Shown here: positions 45,866-54,693 of the stretch, in pieces
Layout: the number at the start of each line of letters is the position of its first letter
Numbering within the stretch: position 1 is the stretch's first letter
DNA from: Streptococcus anginosus
GTDB lineage: Bacteria; Bacillota; Bacilli; Lactobacillales; Streptococcaceae
Assembly: GCF_900636475.1 (NCBI RefSeq)
Contig: NZ_LR134283.1
Span: 930,001-994,000 of the forward strand
Direction: 5' to 3'
Length of the DNA: 64,000 bases
Notes under the pieces: generated by a model
The model's database searches: none
What the model saw: only the letters and a program-made list of their open reading frames with translations
What the model was told of the DNA's origin: nothing
Position numbers and translations under genes: made by a program

Positions 45866-46150
45866 TTAAAATATATACCGTATATTTGATAAACTTCTTA
45901 ATCTCTTCAACTGATTAGACTGAACTTCTGATAAATGAATATTTTTCTCAATCAGCTTTTGAAAAAGAGCAAGATTCATACGACTTAATATAAATGGAGT
46001 TGCTATTTCCTGCTTTTTCAACTCTTCACGATAAGATAACAAGACTTTCTTCAAATCGGGATTCGTCAAATTTGAAAGCAGATCGTCAACAATAGTGACT
46101 GCTTCATCTCGTCTCTCTTTGCCACCTAAAAACCAGTTTATCTCTACCAT
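45866..46150 (-). CDS. Bacteriocin immunity protein (EntA/pediocin-type helical family)
   Basis: The protein is 94 residues from ATG 46150 with AGAGG at about 8 nt. INWFLGGKERRDEAVTIVDDL, then VLLSYREELKKQE, then FILSRMNLALFQKLIEKN follow the pattern of soluble four-helix immunity proteins for class II bacteriocins. They protect the producer by blocking the mannose-PTS/bacteriocin complex. The longer frame (46198) lacks a site. It is the first gene after a paired-repeat promoter and divergent from the peptide exporter. No cognate bacteriocin gene is visible next to it. Confidence 0.75.
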   Translation of the reverse strand: MVEINWFLGGKERRDEAVTIVDDLLSNLTNPDLKKVLLSYREELKKQEIATPFILSRMNLALFQKLIEKNIHLSEVQSNQLKRLRSLSNIRYIF

Positions 46151-46259
46151 CAGATTTTCCTCTTTCAATTTATAAAATCGACTTTTAAAATTGTTCAATT
46201 TAAATTATCTTGAACATCATTTAAATATAACTATTTTCTTGGTTTTGTAAACATTAAAT

Positions 46260-46291
46260 TCTTAAACAGTAGCTTTGACATCTTGAATGGT
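46260..46291 (-). promoter_or_regulatory. Paired direct repeat (BlpR/SilA-like site) before immunity gene
   Basis: ACCATTCAAGA (46281-46291) and ACTGTTTAAGA (46260-46270) on the minus strand, 21 bp start to start, with a TTATAT box about 29 nt downstream (46225-46230). Confidence 0.75.
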
Positions 46292-46299
46292 ATTTTTTA

Positions 46300-46331
46300 A
46301 TCATTTAAGACATCAGAACGACCATTTAAGA
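46300..46331 (+). promoter_or_regulatory. Paired direct repeat (BlpR/SilA-like site) before peptide exporter
   Basis: ATCATTTAAGA (46300-46310) and ACCATTTAAGA (46321-46331), 21 bp start to start, 8 bp away from the opposite-facing pair. The exporter starts 66 nt downstream. Confidence 0.78.
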
Positions 46332-46397
46332 TTAAAATGCTCTTTTTCTTGCGTTTTTTGAGAAAATAACATTACAAAACGAAAGGAAAACATTATA

Positions 46398-48575
46398 GTG
46401 AATTTAAAAAAATCGTTTGTGCCGCAAATAGATGCTAGAGATTGTGGTATTGCTGCTCTGGCTTCCATTGCTAGATACTATGGTTCAAATTATTCTTTAG
46501 CACACTTGAGAGAGCTCGCAAAGACAGACAAAGAAGGGACAACTGCACTTGGAATTGTCAAAGCAGCAAAAGAAATGGGCTTTGAAACCCGACCAATCCA
46601 AGCAGATATGACATTGTTTGATACAGAAGAGCTTCCCTATCCTTTCATCGTACATATCAATAAAAACGGCAACCTTCAGCACTATTATGTTGTTTATAAA
46701 AACGAGAAAAAGCACTTGCTTATCGGTGATCCTGATCCAACTGTCAAAATAACTAAGATTAGCAAAGAACAATTTATAACTAAGATTAGCAAAGAACAAT
46801 TTGCAAAAGATTGGACTGGTGTTGCTATCTTTCTCGCACCGAAACCTAGCTATAAACCTCATAAGGATAAGAAGAACGGGCTTGCTAGCTTTTTACCACT
46901 CATCTTTAAACAGCGTTCTTTGATTTTTTATATTGTCTTAGCTAGTTTGCTCGTGACCCTCATCAACATTGTGGGCTCCTATTATCTGCAAGGTGTTTTG
47001 GACGAATACATCCCAAATCAGATGAAATCAACTCTTGGGATTATTTCAATTGGGCTTATCATTGCCTACATCTTACAGCAAATGATGAGTTTTTCAAGAG
47101 ACTACCTGCTAACAGTGCTCAGTCAACGATTAACAATTGATGTGATTTTGTCTTATATTCGGCATATTTTTGAATTACCAATGTCCTTTTTTGCGACGAG
47201 ACGCACTGGGGAGATTATTTCTCGTTTTACAGATGCCAACTCCATTATTGATGCTCTAGCTTCAACTATCCTGTCTCTCTTTCTTGATTTGTCCATTGTG
47301 ATGATTGTCGGCAATGTTCTTTTACTGCAAAATACCAATCTCTTTTTACTCACCTTGCTTGCAATTCCTATCTACGCTCTCATTATTTTTGCTTTTATGA
47401 AGCCTTTTGAAAAAATGAATAACGATGTTATGCAAAGCAATGCTATGGTAAATTCTGCCATTATCGAAGATATCAACGGAATTGAAACCATTAAATCTTT
47501 AACCAGCGAAGAAAGCCGTTACCAAAAGATTGATAGCGAGTTTGTTGATTATCTGGATAAGACTTTCAAGTTAAGTAAATATTCTATTATGCAGACAGCA
47601 CTCAAACAAGGAGCACAACTTATTTTGAATGTGGTCATTCTCTGGGTTGGAGCTTCTTTAGTCATGTCTCAAAAGATTTCAATTGGTCAGCTGATTACTT
47701 TCAATACTCTCCTTTCATACTTTACTAGTCCGCTTGAAAGTATTATCAATCTTCAAACCAAACTGCAATCAGCTAAAGTTGCCAATCATCGACTGAATGA
47801 AGTTTATCTGGTAGAATCCGAATTCAAAACCAAGCAAGTCCTTACGGAGAAAAGATTCTTAGCTGGAGACATTACTTTCCATAACGTCTCCTATAAATAC
47901 GGCTTTGGACGAGATACTTTATCAGATATTAGTTTGACTATCAAGAAAGGAGATAAAATCAGTCTTGTCGGCATCAGTGGTTCGGGAAAAACAACACTTG
48001 CTAAGATGATTGTTCATTTTTATGAGCCTTATCAAGGACAAATTCGCCTCAACGGAAATGACCTCAAGACAATTGATAAGAAAGTTCTTCGGCAATATAT
48101 CAACTACCTGCCTCAGCAAGCTTACATCTTTAGCGGCTCCATTCTAGAAAACCTCACATTAGGAGCCGATCAAACAGTTTCTCAATCAGACATTCTTCGT
48201 GCCTGTGAAATTGCAGAAATTCGTTCAGATATCGAACAAATGCCCATGGGATACCAGACAGAATTGTCTGACGGAGCTGGATTATCTGGTGGGCAAAAAC
48301 AGCGAATCGCACTTGCACGCGCTCTGCTGACGAAATCTCCCATTCTCATTTTAGATGAAGCAACGAGTGGATTAGATGTTCTAACAGAGAAAAAAGTCAT
48401 TGATAATCTCATGAAATTACCCGACAAAACCATTATTTTTGTTGCTCATCGTCTCAGCATTTCAAAGCGTACAAATCAGATTATCGTCCTTGACCAAGGA
48501 AAAGTGATTGAAACTGGTTCTCATACTGAATTGATAGAAAGAAAAGGTTTTTATTATCATCTATTTAATAAATAA
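46398..48575 (+). CDS. Peptide-cleaving ABC exporter with C39 peptidase (ComA/BlpA/SilE type)
   Basis: The protein is 725 residues. The N-terminal C39 peptidase has Cys16 (DARDCGIAAL), His95 and Asp111, which cuts leaders after a double glycine. Six membrane segments follow (about 165-440), then the ATPase with GISGSGKTT, LSGGQKQRIALARAL and ILILDEATSGLD. It processes and exports bacteriocins or pheromones. GTG start 46398 with AAAGGAAAA upstream. A 9-residue duplication (TKISKEQF at 119-126 and 128-135) makes it slightly longer than usual. The accessory gene follows 10 nt on. Confidence 0.92.
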   Translation: MNLKKSFVPQIDARDCGIAALASIARYYGSNYSLAHLRELAKTDKEGTTALGIVKAAKEMGFETRPIQADMTLFDTEELPYPFIVHINKNGNLQHYYVVYKNEKKHLLIGDPDPTVKITKISKEQFITKISKEQFAKDWTGVAIFLAPKPSYKPHKDKKNGLASFLPLIFKQRSLIFYIVLASLLVTLINIVGSYYLQGVLDEYIPNQMKSTLGIISIGLIIAYILQQMMSFSRDYLLTVLSQRLTIDVILSYIRHIFELPMSFFATRRTGEIISRFTDANSIIDALASTILSLFLDLSIVMIVGNVLLLQNTNLFLLTLLAIPIYALIIFAFMKPFEKMNNDVMQSNAMVNSAIIEDINGIETIKSLTSEESRYQKIDSEFVDYLDKTFKLSKYSIMQTALKQGAQLILNVVILWVGASLVMSQKISIGQLITFNTLLSYFTSPLESIINLQTKLQSAKVANHRLNEVYLVESEFKTKQVLTEKRFLAGDITFHNVSYKYGFGRDTLSDISLTIKKGDKISLVGISGSGKTTLAKMIVHFYEPYQGQIRLNGNDLKTIDKKVLRQYINYLPQQAYIFSGSILENLTLGADQTVSQSDILRACEIAEIRSDIEQMPMGYQTELSDGAGLSGGQKQRIALARALLTKSPILILDEATSGLDVLTEKKVIDNLMKLPDKTIIFVAHRLSISKRTNQIIVLDQGKVIETGSHTELIERKGFYYHLFNK
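46751..46804 (+). repeat. 27-bp in-frame tandem duplication inside the C39 peptidase
   Basis: Copies at 46751-46777 and 46778-46804 agree at 25 of 27 positions and both encode TKISKEQF. The insertion sits just after catalytic Asp111. The reading frame is kept. Confidence 0.95.
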
Positions 48576-48585
48576 GGAGTAAATT

Positions 48586-49947
48586 ATGAATCCCAATCTG
48601 TTTAAAAGTGCAGAATTTTATCATCGAAGATACCACAACTTTGCGACCGTTCTCATTCTGCCTTTGGTATTCTTCGTTCTATTTCTTGTTCTTTTTTCCT
48701 TTATCGGGCAAAAAGAAGTGACTGTCAAATCCATTGGCGAAATCACACCAACGAAAGTCATTGCCATGATTCAGTCAACCAGTGACAATACGGTTCTGAC
48801 CAATCATTTAGCTGAAAATAAGACCGTCACCAAAGGAGAGTTGTTGGTTCAATATACAAAAAATATGGAAGCTTCCCAACAAACAGCCATTGAAACGCAA
48901 CTTGCCACTTACCAGCGCCAAAAAGCAGAATTAGAAACATTAAAAAATAGTTTACAGCAGGGAACAAATCTTTTTACAGACAAAGATGAGTTTGGCTATG
49001 CCAACACATTTAACAATTTTATCAAACAATCAGAAGATTTAACTATCGGCATTTCAAAAAATAATTCCGAAGTTAGTAAACAAGCTTCTTTAACCAACCA
49101 TACGATTGCTGCTATTGATGAGCAAATGAACGAATTAACAAAACAAATGAATGACTATCATGAATTGTATAATGCCATTTCTAGCAACGTTTCAAATTTG
49201 CCAAAAAGCAATCCTCATCAAGCAACCTTTAACCTATATAAAAATGAATATCACGTCAAACATGATTCGTCAACTACAAATCAATACTTAGCTCAAATTG
49301 ATACAAAGATATCCAGCCTAAATTCTTCCATTGCCAATCTAAAGATTCAAAAAGCTAGTGCCGGAACTGCAACGACCTATGACAATAGTCTTTCGACTAA
49401 AATTGAGGTACTTCGCACACAATTTATCCAGACCACAGAGCAAGAATTAAGAACCCTTACAACTCAGATAATCGATTTGCAAAATCAATTGAACCAAGCA
49501 ACTGCTCAACTTCAAAACAATCAGTTAACTGCTCCTGAAACAGGTATTCTTCATATCAGCAGTGCGCTCAAAGGAAAGGCTTTACTACCAAAAGGAACGG
49601 AAATTGCTCAGATCTATCCAGATATCACGAAAACAAAAGAAGTTCTTATCACCTATTACGTGCCTTCAGCCTATATGACCAATTTAAAAAAGGGACAAAC
49701 TTCCCGCCTTACTCTAGAAAAAATTGGAAATCATACAATCACTATTATCGGTAAAATTAACAGCATTGACACTTCTGCTACTGAAACAAAACAGGGAAAC
49801 CTGTTTAAAATCACTGCAAGAGCCTTTGTATCTAAAAGAGATAGCCAGATCTTGAAGTACGGTTTGCAAGGACAAGTAACGAGTGTCATTGCGAAAAAAT
49901 CATTCTTTCATTACTACAAAGATAAACTGTTAAACAACGTTGAATGA
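48586..49947 (+). CDS. Bacteriocin/pheromone export accessory protein (ComB/BlpB/SilD type)
   Basis: The protein is 453 residues, HlyD/membrane-fusion-like. One membrane segment (about 24-44) is followed by a strand (VTVKSIGEITPTKVIAMIQ), a long glutamine-rich coiled-coil hairpin (about 95-315) and a C-terminal lipoyl/beta-barrel part (TAPETGILHISS to the end). It links the C39 ABC exporter to the cell exterior. AAGGAG lies before the ATG and the gap to the exporter is 10 nt. Confidence 0.9.
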   Translation: MNPNLFKSAEFYHRRYHNFATVLILPLVFFVLFLVLFSFIGQKEVTVKSIGEITPTKVIAMIQSTSDNTVLTNHLAENKTVTKGELLVQYTKNMEASQQTAIETQLATYQRQKAELETLKNSLQQGTNLFTDKDEFGYANTFNNFIKQSEDLTIGISKNNSEVSKQASLTNHTIAAIDEQMNELTKQMNDYHELYNAISSNVSNLPKSNPHQATFNLYKNEYHVKHDSSTTNQYLAQIDTKISSLNSSIANLKIQKASAGTATTYDNSLSTKIEVLRTQFIQTTEQELRTLTTQIIDLQNQLNQATAQLQNNQLTAPETGILHISSALKGKALLPKGTEIAQIYPDITKTKEVLITYYVPSAYMTNLKKGQTSRLTLEKIGNHTITIIGKINSIDTSATETKQGNLFKITARAFVSKRDSQILKYGLQGQVTSVIAKKSFFHYYKDKLLNNVE

Positions 49948-50015
49948 CTGTTTAAGGATTTCACTCAGAAGAAGATTGTCTTATATGATAAGATATTTTA
50001 CAAGGAGGAAAAATT

Positions 50016-50159
50016 ATTATTGTCGGAGAAAATATTGATTATGAGCTATTATTTAAAAATCATTATCTCGTTTTTGGCGTGATTGACAGAATAAACGATC
50101 ATTCTCTGAAATTCCTCAAACAACAAATCTGGTTTTATTTGGAAGGAATGTATAGGTAA
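50016..50159 (+). pseudogene. Possible DUF960-like remnant
   Basis: A frame of 47 codons (VGENIDYELLFKNHYLVFG, then a helical end) follows AAGGAGG at 50002-50008 but has no ATG, GTG or TTG, only ATT at best spacing. The YLVFGVIDRIN segment faintly recalls DUF960 proteins. A 20-residue frame from TTG 50020 overlaps it. Neither is a confident gene. Confidence 0.25.
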
Positions 50160-50172
50160 TTTTACTATAACA

Positions 50173-50206
50173 GAAAAAAACGAACCTAATCAGATTCGTT
50201 TTTTCT
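50173..50206. terminator. Bidirectional terminator between exporter locus and sodA
   Basis: AAAAAACGAA-CCTAA / TTCGTTTTTT stem around TCAGA-type loop, with A and T tracts on both sides. Confidence 0.8.
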
Positions 50207-50221
50207 ATCTCATTGCACACC

Positions 50222-50827
50222 TTATTTTGCTGCTGCGTACAATTCATTAACCTTATTCCAGTTGATGACTGAGAAGAATGCTTTGATGTAATCTGGACGA
50301 ACATTGCGGTACTTCACATAATAAGCATGTTCCCAAACATCAATTCCTAAAATTGGTGTTTTCCCTTCAGAGATTGGTGTGTCTTGATTAGCAGTTGAAG
50401 TCACTTCTAATTTACCATCATTATTGACCACCAGCCAAGCCCAACCTGAACCAAAGCGACTTGTCGCAGCTGTTGTAAATGCTGCTTTGAAATCCTCAAA
50501 TGAACCAAATGTTGCTTCAAGGTCTGCTGCTAATGCTGCTGACGGCTCTGTCTTTTCTGGTGTCATCAATTCCCAGAAAAGAGCATGATTGAGATGACCA
50601 CCACCGTTATTGATAACAGCTTGCCGAATATCCGCTGGAATGGTTTCTACATCTGACAAAAGTTGCTCCAAATCCTCACCGATTTCAGGGTGTTTTGCCA
50701 GAGCCGCATTTACATTATTGACATAAGTATTGTGGTGTTTGTCATGATGCAAGTGCATCGTTTCTTCATCAATATACGGTTCCAAAGCATCGTAAGAATA
50801 AGGTAAATCAGGTAAAATAATTGCCAT
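50222..50827 (-). CDS. sodA: Superoxide dismutase (Mn/Fe)
   Basis: The protein is 201 residues. Metal ligands are in [11 protein letters not shown] (His27 region), GHLNHALFW and [11 protein letters not shown]. It converts superoxide to peroxide and oxygen in the cytosol; streptococcal enzymes prefer manganese. ATG 50827 with AAAGGGG upstream; the longer frame starts within the site. Single gene. Confidence 0.96.
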   Translation of the reverse strand: MAIILPDLPYSYDALEPYIDEETMHLHHDKHHNTYVNNVNAALAKHPEIGEDLEQLLSDVETIPADIRQAVINNGGGHLNHALFWELMTPEKTEPSAALAADLEATFGSFEDFKAAFTTAATSRFGSGWAWLVVNNDGKLEVTSTANQDTPISEGKTPILGIDVWEHAYYVKYRNVRPDYIKAFFSVINWNKVNELYAAAK

Positions 50828-50897
50828 TGGTTTGTTCCCCTTTTTCATTTTATATGAAAATGATAACGTAGACCTACAAAATTTTCAACTTATTTGC

Positions 50898-51935
50898 TTA
50901 TAAGTTGTGGGTAGCAATCTTTAACAAAGCCAAGTCAAATAAGTAACTTTTCTCATAAACTCCAGACTTGATTTGGTAATCTGTTTCAATCAAGCAAGCA
51001 AGTACTTTTTTTAGAAAATCAAGCTGTAAAGAACGCACATCACGCAAAGCATATTTGATTTGAAAAGGATTCACCTTTCGTCCTAAATAACTGGACAAGT
51101 CTGCTACAATCTGACTTTCGTTACGTCCATTTTCAAAGAGGATTTTCACTTGCGTGAATATGCGGAACTGTCCCAGCATAATCGCAATCAACTTGATTTC
51201 ATTTTCACCTTGCAATGTCAAGTCTCGCACCAGGCTTCTTGCCGCATCTACCTTTTGCTGCAAAATCATCTGGGTCAAGTCAAAAATATTGTCCTGCAAA
51301 GTCTTTGGAATCGCTTCAGCAATGTCATCACTTGTAATGATGCCATCTTTTTTATAGTCCTTTAAAAAAGCTAGGTTTTTGCTAATTTCACTAAAATCGA
51401 AACCAGACTTAATAAGCAATTCTTCTAAAACTTGCGAACGAAGTTCTAACCCCTGTTCTTGAACTTGCTTACTAAAGTAGGTGCGTAAGTCTTGTTCTTT
51501 GGGCTCACTTGCTTCAAAAATTTTACCATCTCGCTTGAGCAATTTTACAATTCGCCGTTTACTGTCCAACTTTCCTTCTGCAAAAATGACTAATTTTGTC
51601 GTATCTGCAGGATTTTCCAAATATTGCTCAAAAGATTTTAGCTCATCATCCGTCAAATAGCATTTTTTAGCTGTTGTCACATCCAAAAAATGATCCAAAA
51701 TGACGATCTTCTCTTCAGAAAAGAAGGGCAAACTCACTAGATCAATCTCCACATCTGGATAAACGGCTTCTTTCATATCAAAGTAAGTCATATTTAAATC
51801 TGCAGCATCGTATTGAATTTGACGTAAAAATTGTGATTTCATCAATTCAAATTGCCCTGTATCATCACCAGTCAAAATTGTCAGATTAGGTAAATTTGTC
51901 AGATTTACTGTTTTGATCTCTTCAATCGCTAACAC
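50898..51935 (-). CDS. holA: DNA polymerase III delta subunit
   Basis: The protein is 345 residues with start GTG after AAAGGAGG. The Walker A-like site is degenerate as in all delta subunits. The FSEEKIVILDHFLDV and FAEGKLDSKRRIVKLLKR segments and the C-terminal helical collar fit the family. Delta opens the sliding clamp in the clamp loader. It lies between sodA and cvfB, as in other streptococci. Confidence 0.9.
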   Translation of the reverse strand: MLAIEEIKTVNLTNLPNLTILTGDDTGQFELMKSQFLRQIQYDAADLNMTYFDMKEAVYPDVEIDLVSLPFFSEEKIVILDHFLDVTTAKKCYLTDDELKSFEQYLENPADTTKLVIFAEGKLDSKRRIVKLLKRDGKIFEASEPKEQDLRTYFSKQVQEQGLELRSQVLEELLIKSGFDFSEISKNLAFLKDYKKDGIITSDDIAEAIPKTLQDNIFDLTQMILQQKVDAARSLVRDLTLQGENEIKLIAIMLGQFRIFTQVKILFENGRNESQIVADLSSYLGRKVNPFQIKYALRDVRSLQLDFLKKVLACLIETDYQIKSGVYEKSYLFDLALLKIATHNL

Positions 51936-52016
51936 AATGACCTCCTTTTATGAGGTTTCTTTTCTAACATACCTTTTATTCTATCAAAAATCTTAAAAAT
52001 AAGATAGATTAGTATC

Positions 52017-52871
52017 TCAAACCAACTCCGTCCCAGTCACATCCTGCTTAATCTTACCAGCTTTCATCAGACCGCCTAAAGCTTTTTTAAACTGTCCTTT
52101 GGAAATGCCAAAGGTAGTCTTTATATCCTCTGGAGACGACTTATCATTCAAAGTCATAAAGCCTCCTTGACTTTCTAGGTATGTCAGAATCATCTGGGCG
52201 TCATTTCCCAGCATCTCAAAAGAGCGAGGTTTGAGCGAAAGGTTTAAAGTCCGATCCACCTCTCTAAAACCAATGACACGCGCATCCAAGACCTGACCTA
52301 AACGCGGCTCTGTGTAACGCTCGCTGGGGTGGATAAAGCCCAGCATATTATTTTCAGGCAGATAGACAAAGGTTCCAGATAACTTCAAACGATAAACAAT
52401 AGCCGGCCAATTTTGATTTTGCATATTATTATAAGCTGGACGAGCTAATTTCTGGAAATCTTCTTGGTAGGCTAAAAGCCCCCAAATGCGATCTTTTTTG
52501 TCTACATCCAGACGAATATAGAGGTAGTCGCCTTTTTTAGGCCAAAGTTCTTTTATTTCTGGCAAAATGTCAAGAGACACTACAATTTGCTTATCTGGAA
52601 GTCCTGTGTCAACAAAAACACCTAAGTCCTTGCGAACATCAGTCACTGTTCCCCAGCCAAAAGTCGTCTGGGTCGCTGTTACATCAAGAGTCGTCAAGCG
52701 AAGTTTCTGCTTCATGTCGCTGTAGGCAAAGCCCTTGACCGATTCGCCCAACTGATGCTTACCCTCTTCTTTAGCTAAAGCATACGTTTGCCCGTCTTTT
52801 TGGACAAAGTAAAAACGATCATTTTCATCGGTTACAAGACCTATTATAAATGTTGCAAGATTTGTATTCAT
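52017..52871 (-). CDS. cvfB: CvfB-type S1 RNA-binding protein
   Basis: The protein is 284 residues. Repeated S1-like beta-barrel units include GVFVDTGLPDKQIVVSLDILPE, FVYLPENNMLGFIHPSERY and a C-terminal winged helix (TTFGISKGQFKKALGGLMKAGKI). Homologues bind RNA and affect virulence-factor expression in staphylococci and pneumococci. No strong ribosome binding site; AAAGAT is the best. Single gene. Confidence 0.85.
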   Translation of the reverse strand: MNTNLATFIIGLVTDENDRFYFVQKDGQTYALAKEEGKHQLGESVKGFAYSDMKQKLRLTTLDVTATQTTFGWGTVTDVRKDLGVFVDTGLPDKQIVVSLDILPEIKELWPKKGDYLYIRLDVDKKDRIWGLLAYQEDFQKLARPAYNNMQNQNWPAIVYRLKLSGTFVYLPENNMLGFIHPSERYTEPRLGQVLDARVIGFREVDRTLNLSLKPRSFEMLGNDAQMILTYLESQGGFMTLNDKSSPEDIKTTFGISKGQFKKALGGLMKAGKIKQDVTGTELV

Positions 52872-52923
52872 TTTTTATCTTTCTATCGTTTGAAGTAGAT
52901 ATGAAACATGTCTTCCCACTTCA

Positions 52924-53188
52924 AAAGAAGAAGCTGGAACAAAAGTGTTCAGCTTCCTTTGTTTATATAGTTATCATTCTAAGACGCAGTAGTTTGGAGA
53001 AACTATGTTGACTTTAGTCAATTAGAGTTTCCCATACACAATTAATGGCACTTTAGTGCCTAATCAATCACTGCTGAGTGAGCTCTAACTCATTGATCAA
53101 TCAACTTTTACAGCCCTACTCGACTTTACGGAGATGGGACGACAAAATCAAGTTTCTAGGAAACGACTGATTTCTGTCCTATTCTCTT
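52924..53188 (-). repeat. Structured streptococcal intergenic repeat
   Basis: Read on the minus strand it starts GGACAGAAATCA...TGATTTTGTCGTCC (53136-53179), continues GAGTAGGGCTGTAAAAG, then hairpins AGTGCC/GGCACT (53047-53060) and GGGAAACTCT...TTGACT/AGTCAA...AGTTTCTCC (52997-53033), then ACTACTGCGTCTT. It ends in a terminator-like AGCTGAACA / TGTTCCAGCT hairpin (52928-52956). The same order of motifs is one I recall from many oral streptococcal intergenic regions. No gene is present. It lies in the 3-prime region of frr. Confidence 0.6.
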
Positions 53189-53222
53189 TGCTTTCTATTT
53201 TTTACTACATATAGAGAAAAGC

Positions 53223-53780
53223 TTACACTTCAATCAATTCTTTTTCCTTGCTGGCAGTCATTTCATCAATATGCTTAACTGCTTCATCTGTCACCTTTTG
53301 AATATCTTTTTCAAGTGTTTTCAATTCATCTTCAGTAATTTCTTTTGCTTTTTCTTGCTTTTTAGCTTCATCCATAGCGTCACGGCGGATATTACGAATA
53401 GCAATTTTAGCATTTTCACCGACTTTCTTCACTTCCTTAGCAAGATCACGGCGAGTTTCTTCTGTCAAAGCGGGAATGACCAAACGAATAACCGTACCGT
53501 CGCTTGCAGGGGTAATACCAAGATCAGAAGCGTTGAGTGCGCGCTCAATATCTTTGATAGAAGATTTGTCAAACGGCGTCACCAAAAGGACACGCGCTTC
53601 AGGAATCGTGATAGACGCGATTTGATTGAGTGGAGTTTCCACTCCATAATACTCAACTGAAATCCGATCTAAAAGGCTGGCATTCGCACGACCAGCACGA
53701 ATGCTACCAAATTCACGCGCTAAACTTTGGTGTGATTGTGTCATTCTTTCTTTCGCTTTTTCTACAATTGCATTTGCCAT
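53223..53780 (-). CDS. frr: Ribosome recycling factor
   Basis: The protein is 185 residues, full length. [29 protein letters not shown]-type [12 protein letters not shown] and the C-terminal helix KHIDEM are conserved. It splits post-termination ribosomes with EF-G. It follows pyrH by 3 nt, the usual pyrH-frr operon. Confidence 0.96.
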   Translation of the reverse strand: MANAIVEKAKERMTQSHQSLAREFGSIRAGRANASLLDRISVEYYGVETPLNQIASITIPEARVLLVTPFDKSSIKDIERALNASDLGITPASDGTVIRLVIPALTEETRRDLAKEVKKVGENAKIAIRNIRRDAMDEAKKQEKAKEITEDELKTLEKDIQKVTDEAVKHIDEMTASKEKELIEV

Positions 53781-53783
53781 AAC

Positions 53784-54524
53784 TTATTCCTCTTCTTTTT
53801 CTACATTATTTGAAACGGTTGTTCCGATTTGCTCACCAAAGACAACACGTTTGATATTACCAGGCTCATTCATATTAAAGACAACAAGGTCAATGTCATT
53901 ATCCATTGAAAGAGTAGAAGCCGTTGAATCCATGATACGAAGACCTTTGTTAATCACGTCACGATGGGTTAATTCATCAAACTTCACAGCTGTCTTATCT
54001 TTCTTTGGATCTGCATTATAGACCCCATCAACACCGTTTTTCGCCATAAGAATCGCATCAGCTTCAATCTCAGCTGCACGAAGGGCAGCTGTTGTATCTG
54101 TTGAGAAGTAGGGAGAACCAACTCCAGCACCGAAAATAACGATACGTCCTTTTTCCAAGTGTCGCAGAGCGCGTCCACGAATATAAGGTTCTGCTACTTG
54201 CTGCATCGCAATCGCTGTCTGTACGCGCGTATCCACCCCCACTTGTTGAAGTGAATCCGCCATAACCAAGGCATTCATGACTGTTCCTAACATTCCTGTG
54301 TAGTCAGCCTGCACACGATCCATTCCTGCTTCTGCCGCAGGCTCTCCACGCCAGAGATTTCCACCGCCGATAACAAGGGCGATTTCAATACCTAAATCAT
54401 GTACTTCCTTGATTTCCTCTGCCATTTTTTGAACGGTTGAAATGTTAATTCCGATCCCTTTCTCACCAGCAAGAGCTTCACCTGATAATTTGATTAAAAT
54501 ACGTTTATATTTCGGGGCTACCAT
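53784..54524 (-). CDS. pyrH: UMP kinase
   Basis: The protein is 246 residues. [24 protein letters not shown] and [14 protein letters not shown] are typical of hexameric bacterial UMP kinase, which makes UDP for RNA and cell wall precursors. The C-terminus has a short acidic tail (NNVEKEEE). Start [10 protein letters not shown] with AAGGAGA upstream. Confidence 0.96.
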   Translation of the reverse strand: MVAPKYKRILIKLSGEALAGEKGIGINISTVQKMAEEIKEVHDLGIEIALVIGGGNLWRGEPAAEAGMDRVQADYTGMLGTVMNALVMADSLQQVGVDTRVQTAIAMQQVAEPYIRGRALRHLEKGRIVIFGAGVGSPYFSTDTTAALRAAEIEADAILMAKNGVDGVYNADPKKDKTAVKFDELTHRDVINKGLRIMDSTASTLSMDNDIDLVVFNMNEPGNIKRVVFGEQIGTTVSNNVEKEEE

Positions 54525-54633
54525 TTTTATTCTCCTTATTTTATCTGTACTATTTTACCATATTTTGAGATTTTTATATAGTCAAATTCTGTAAAAAATA
54601 AAAATTTCGAGAAAAAAGTAACACTCACAGGAT

Positions 54634-54664
54634 TTAAAAAACTCCATCCGAAGATAGAGTCCCA
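54634..54664 (-). terminator. Terminator of the citB-citZ-icd operon
   Basis: On the minus strand GACTCTATC-TTCG-GATGGAGTTTTTT. The stem and loop are almost identical to the terminator at 59867-59891. Confidence 0.88.
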
Positions 54665-54693
54665 CGATTTGTTTCATGTGTAAAAATCAGAAC

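Noticed and set aside
50020..50082. 20-residue hydrophobic peptide from TTG as a possible pheromone
   Set aside because: Spacing to the AAGGAGG is long, no Rgg-type regulator nearby, and a competing frame uses the same site better.
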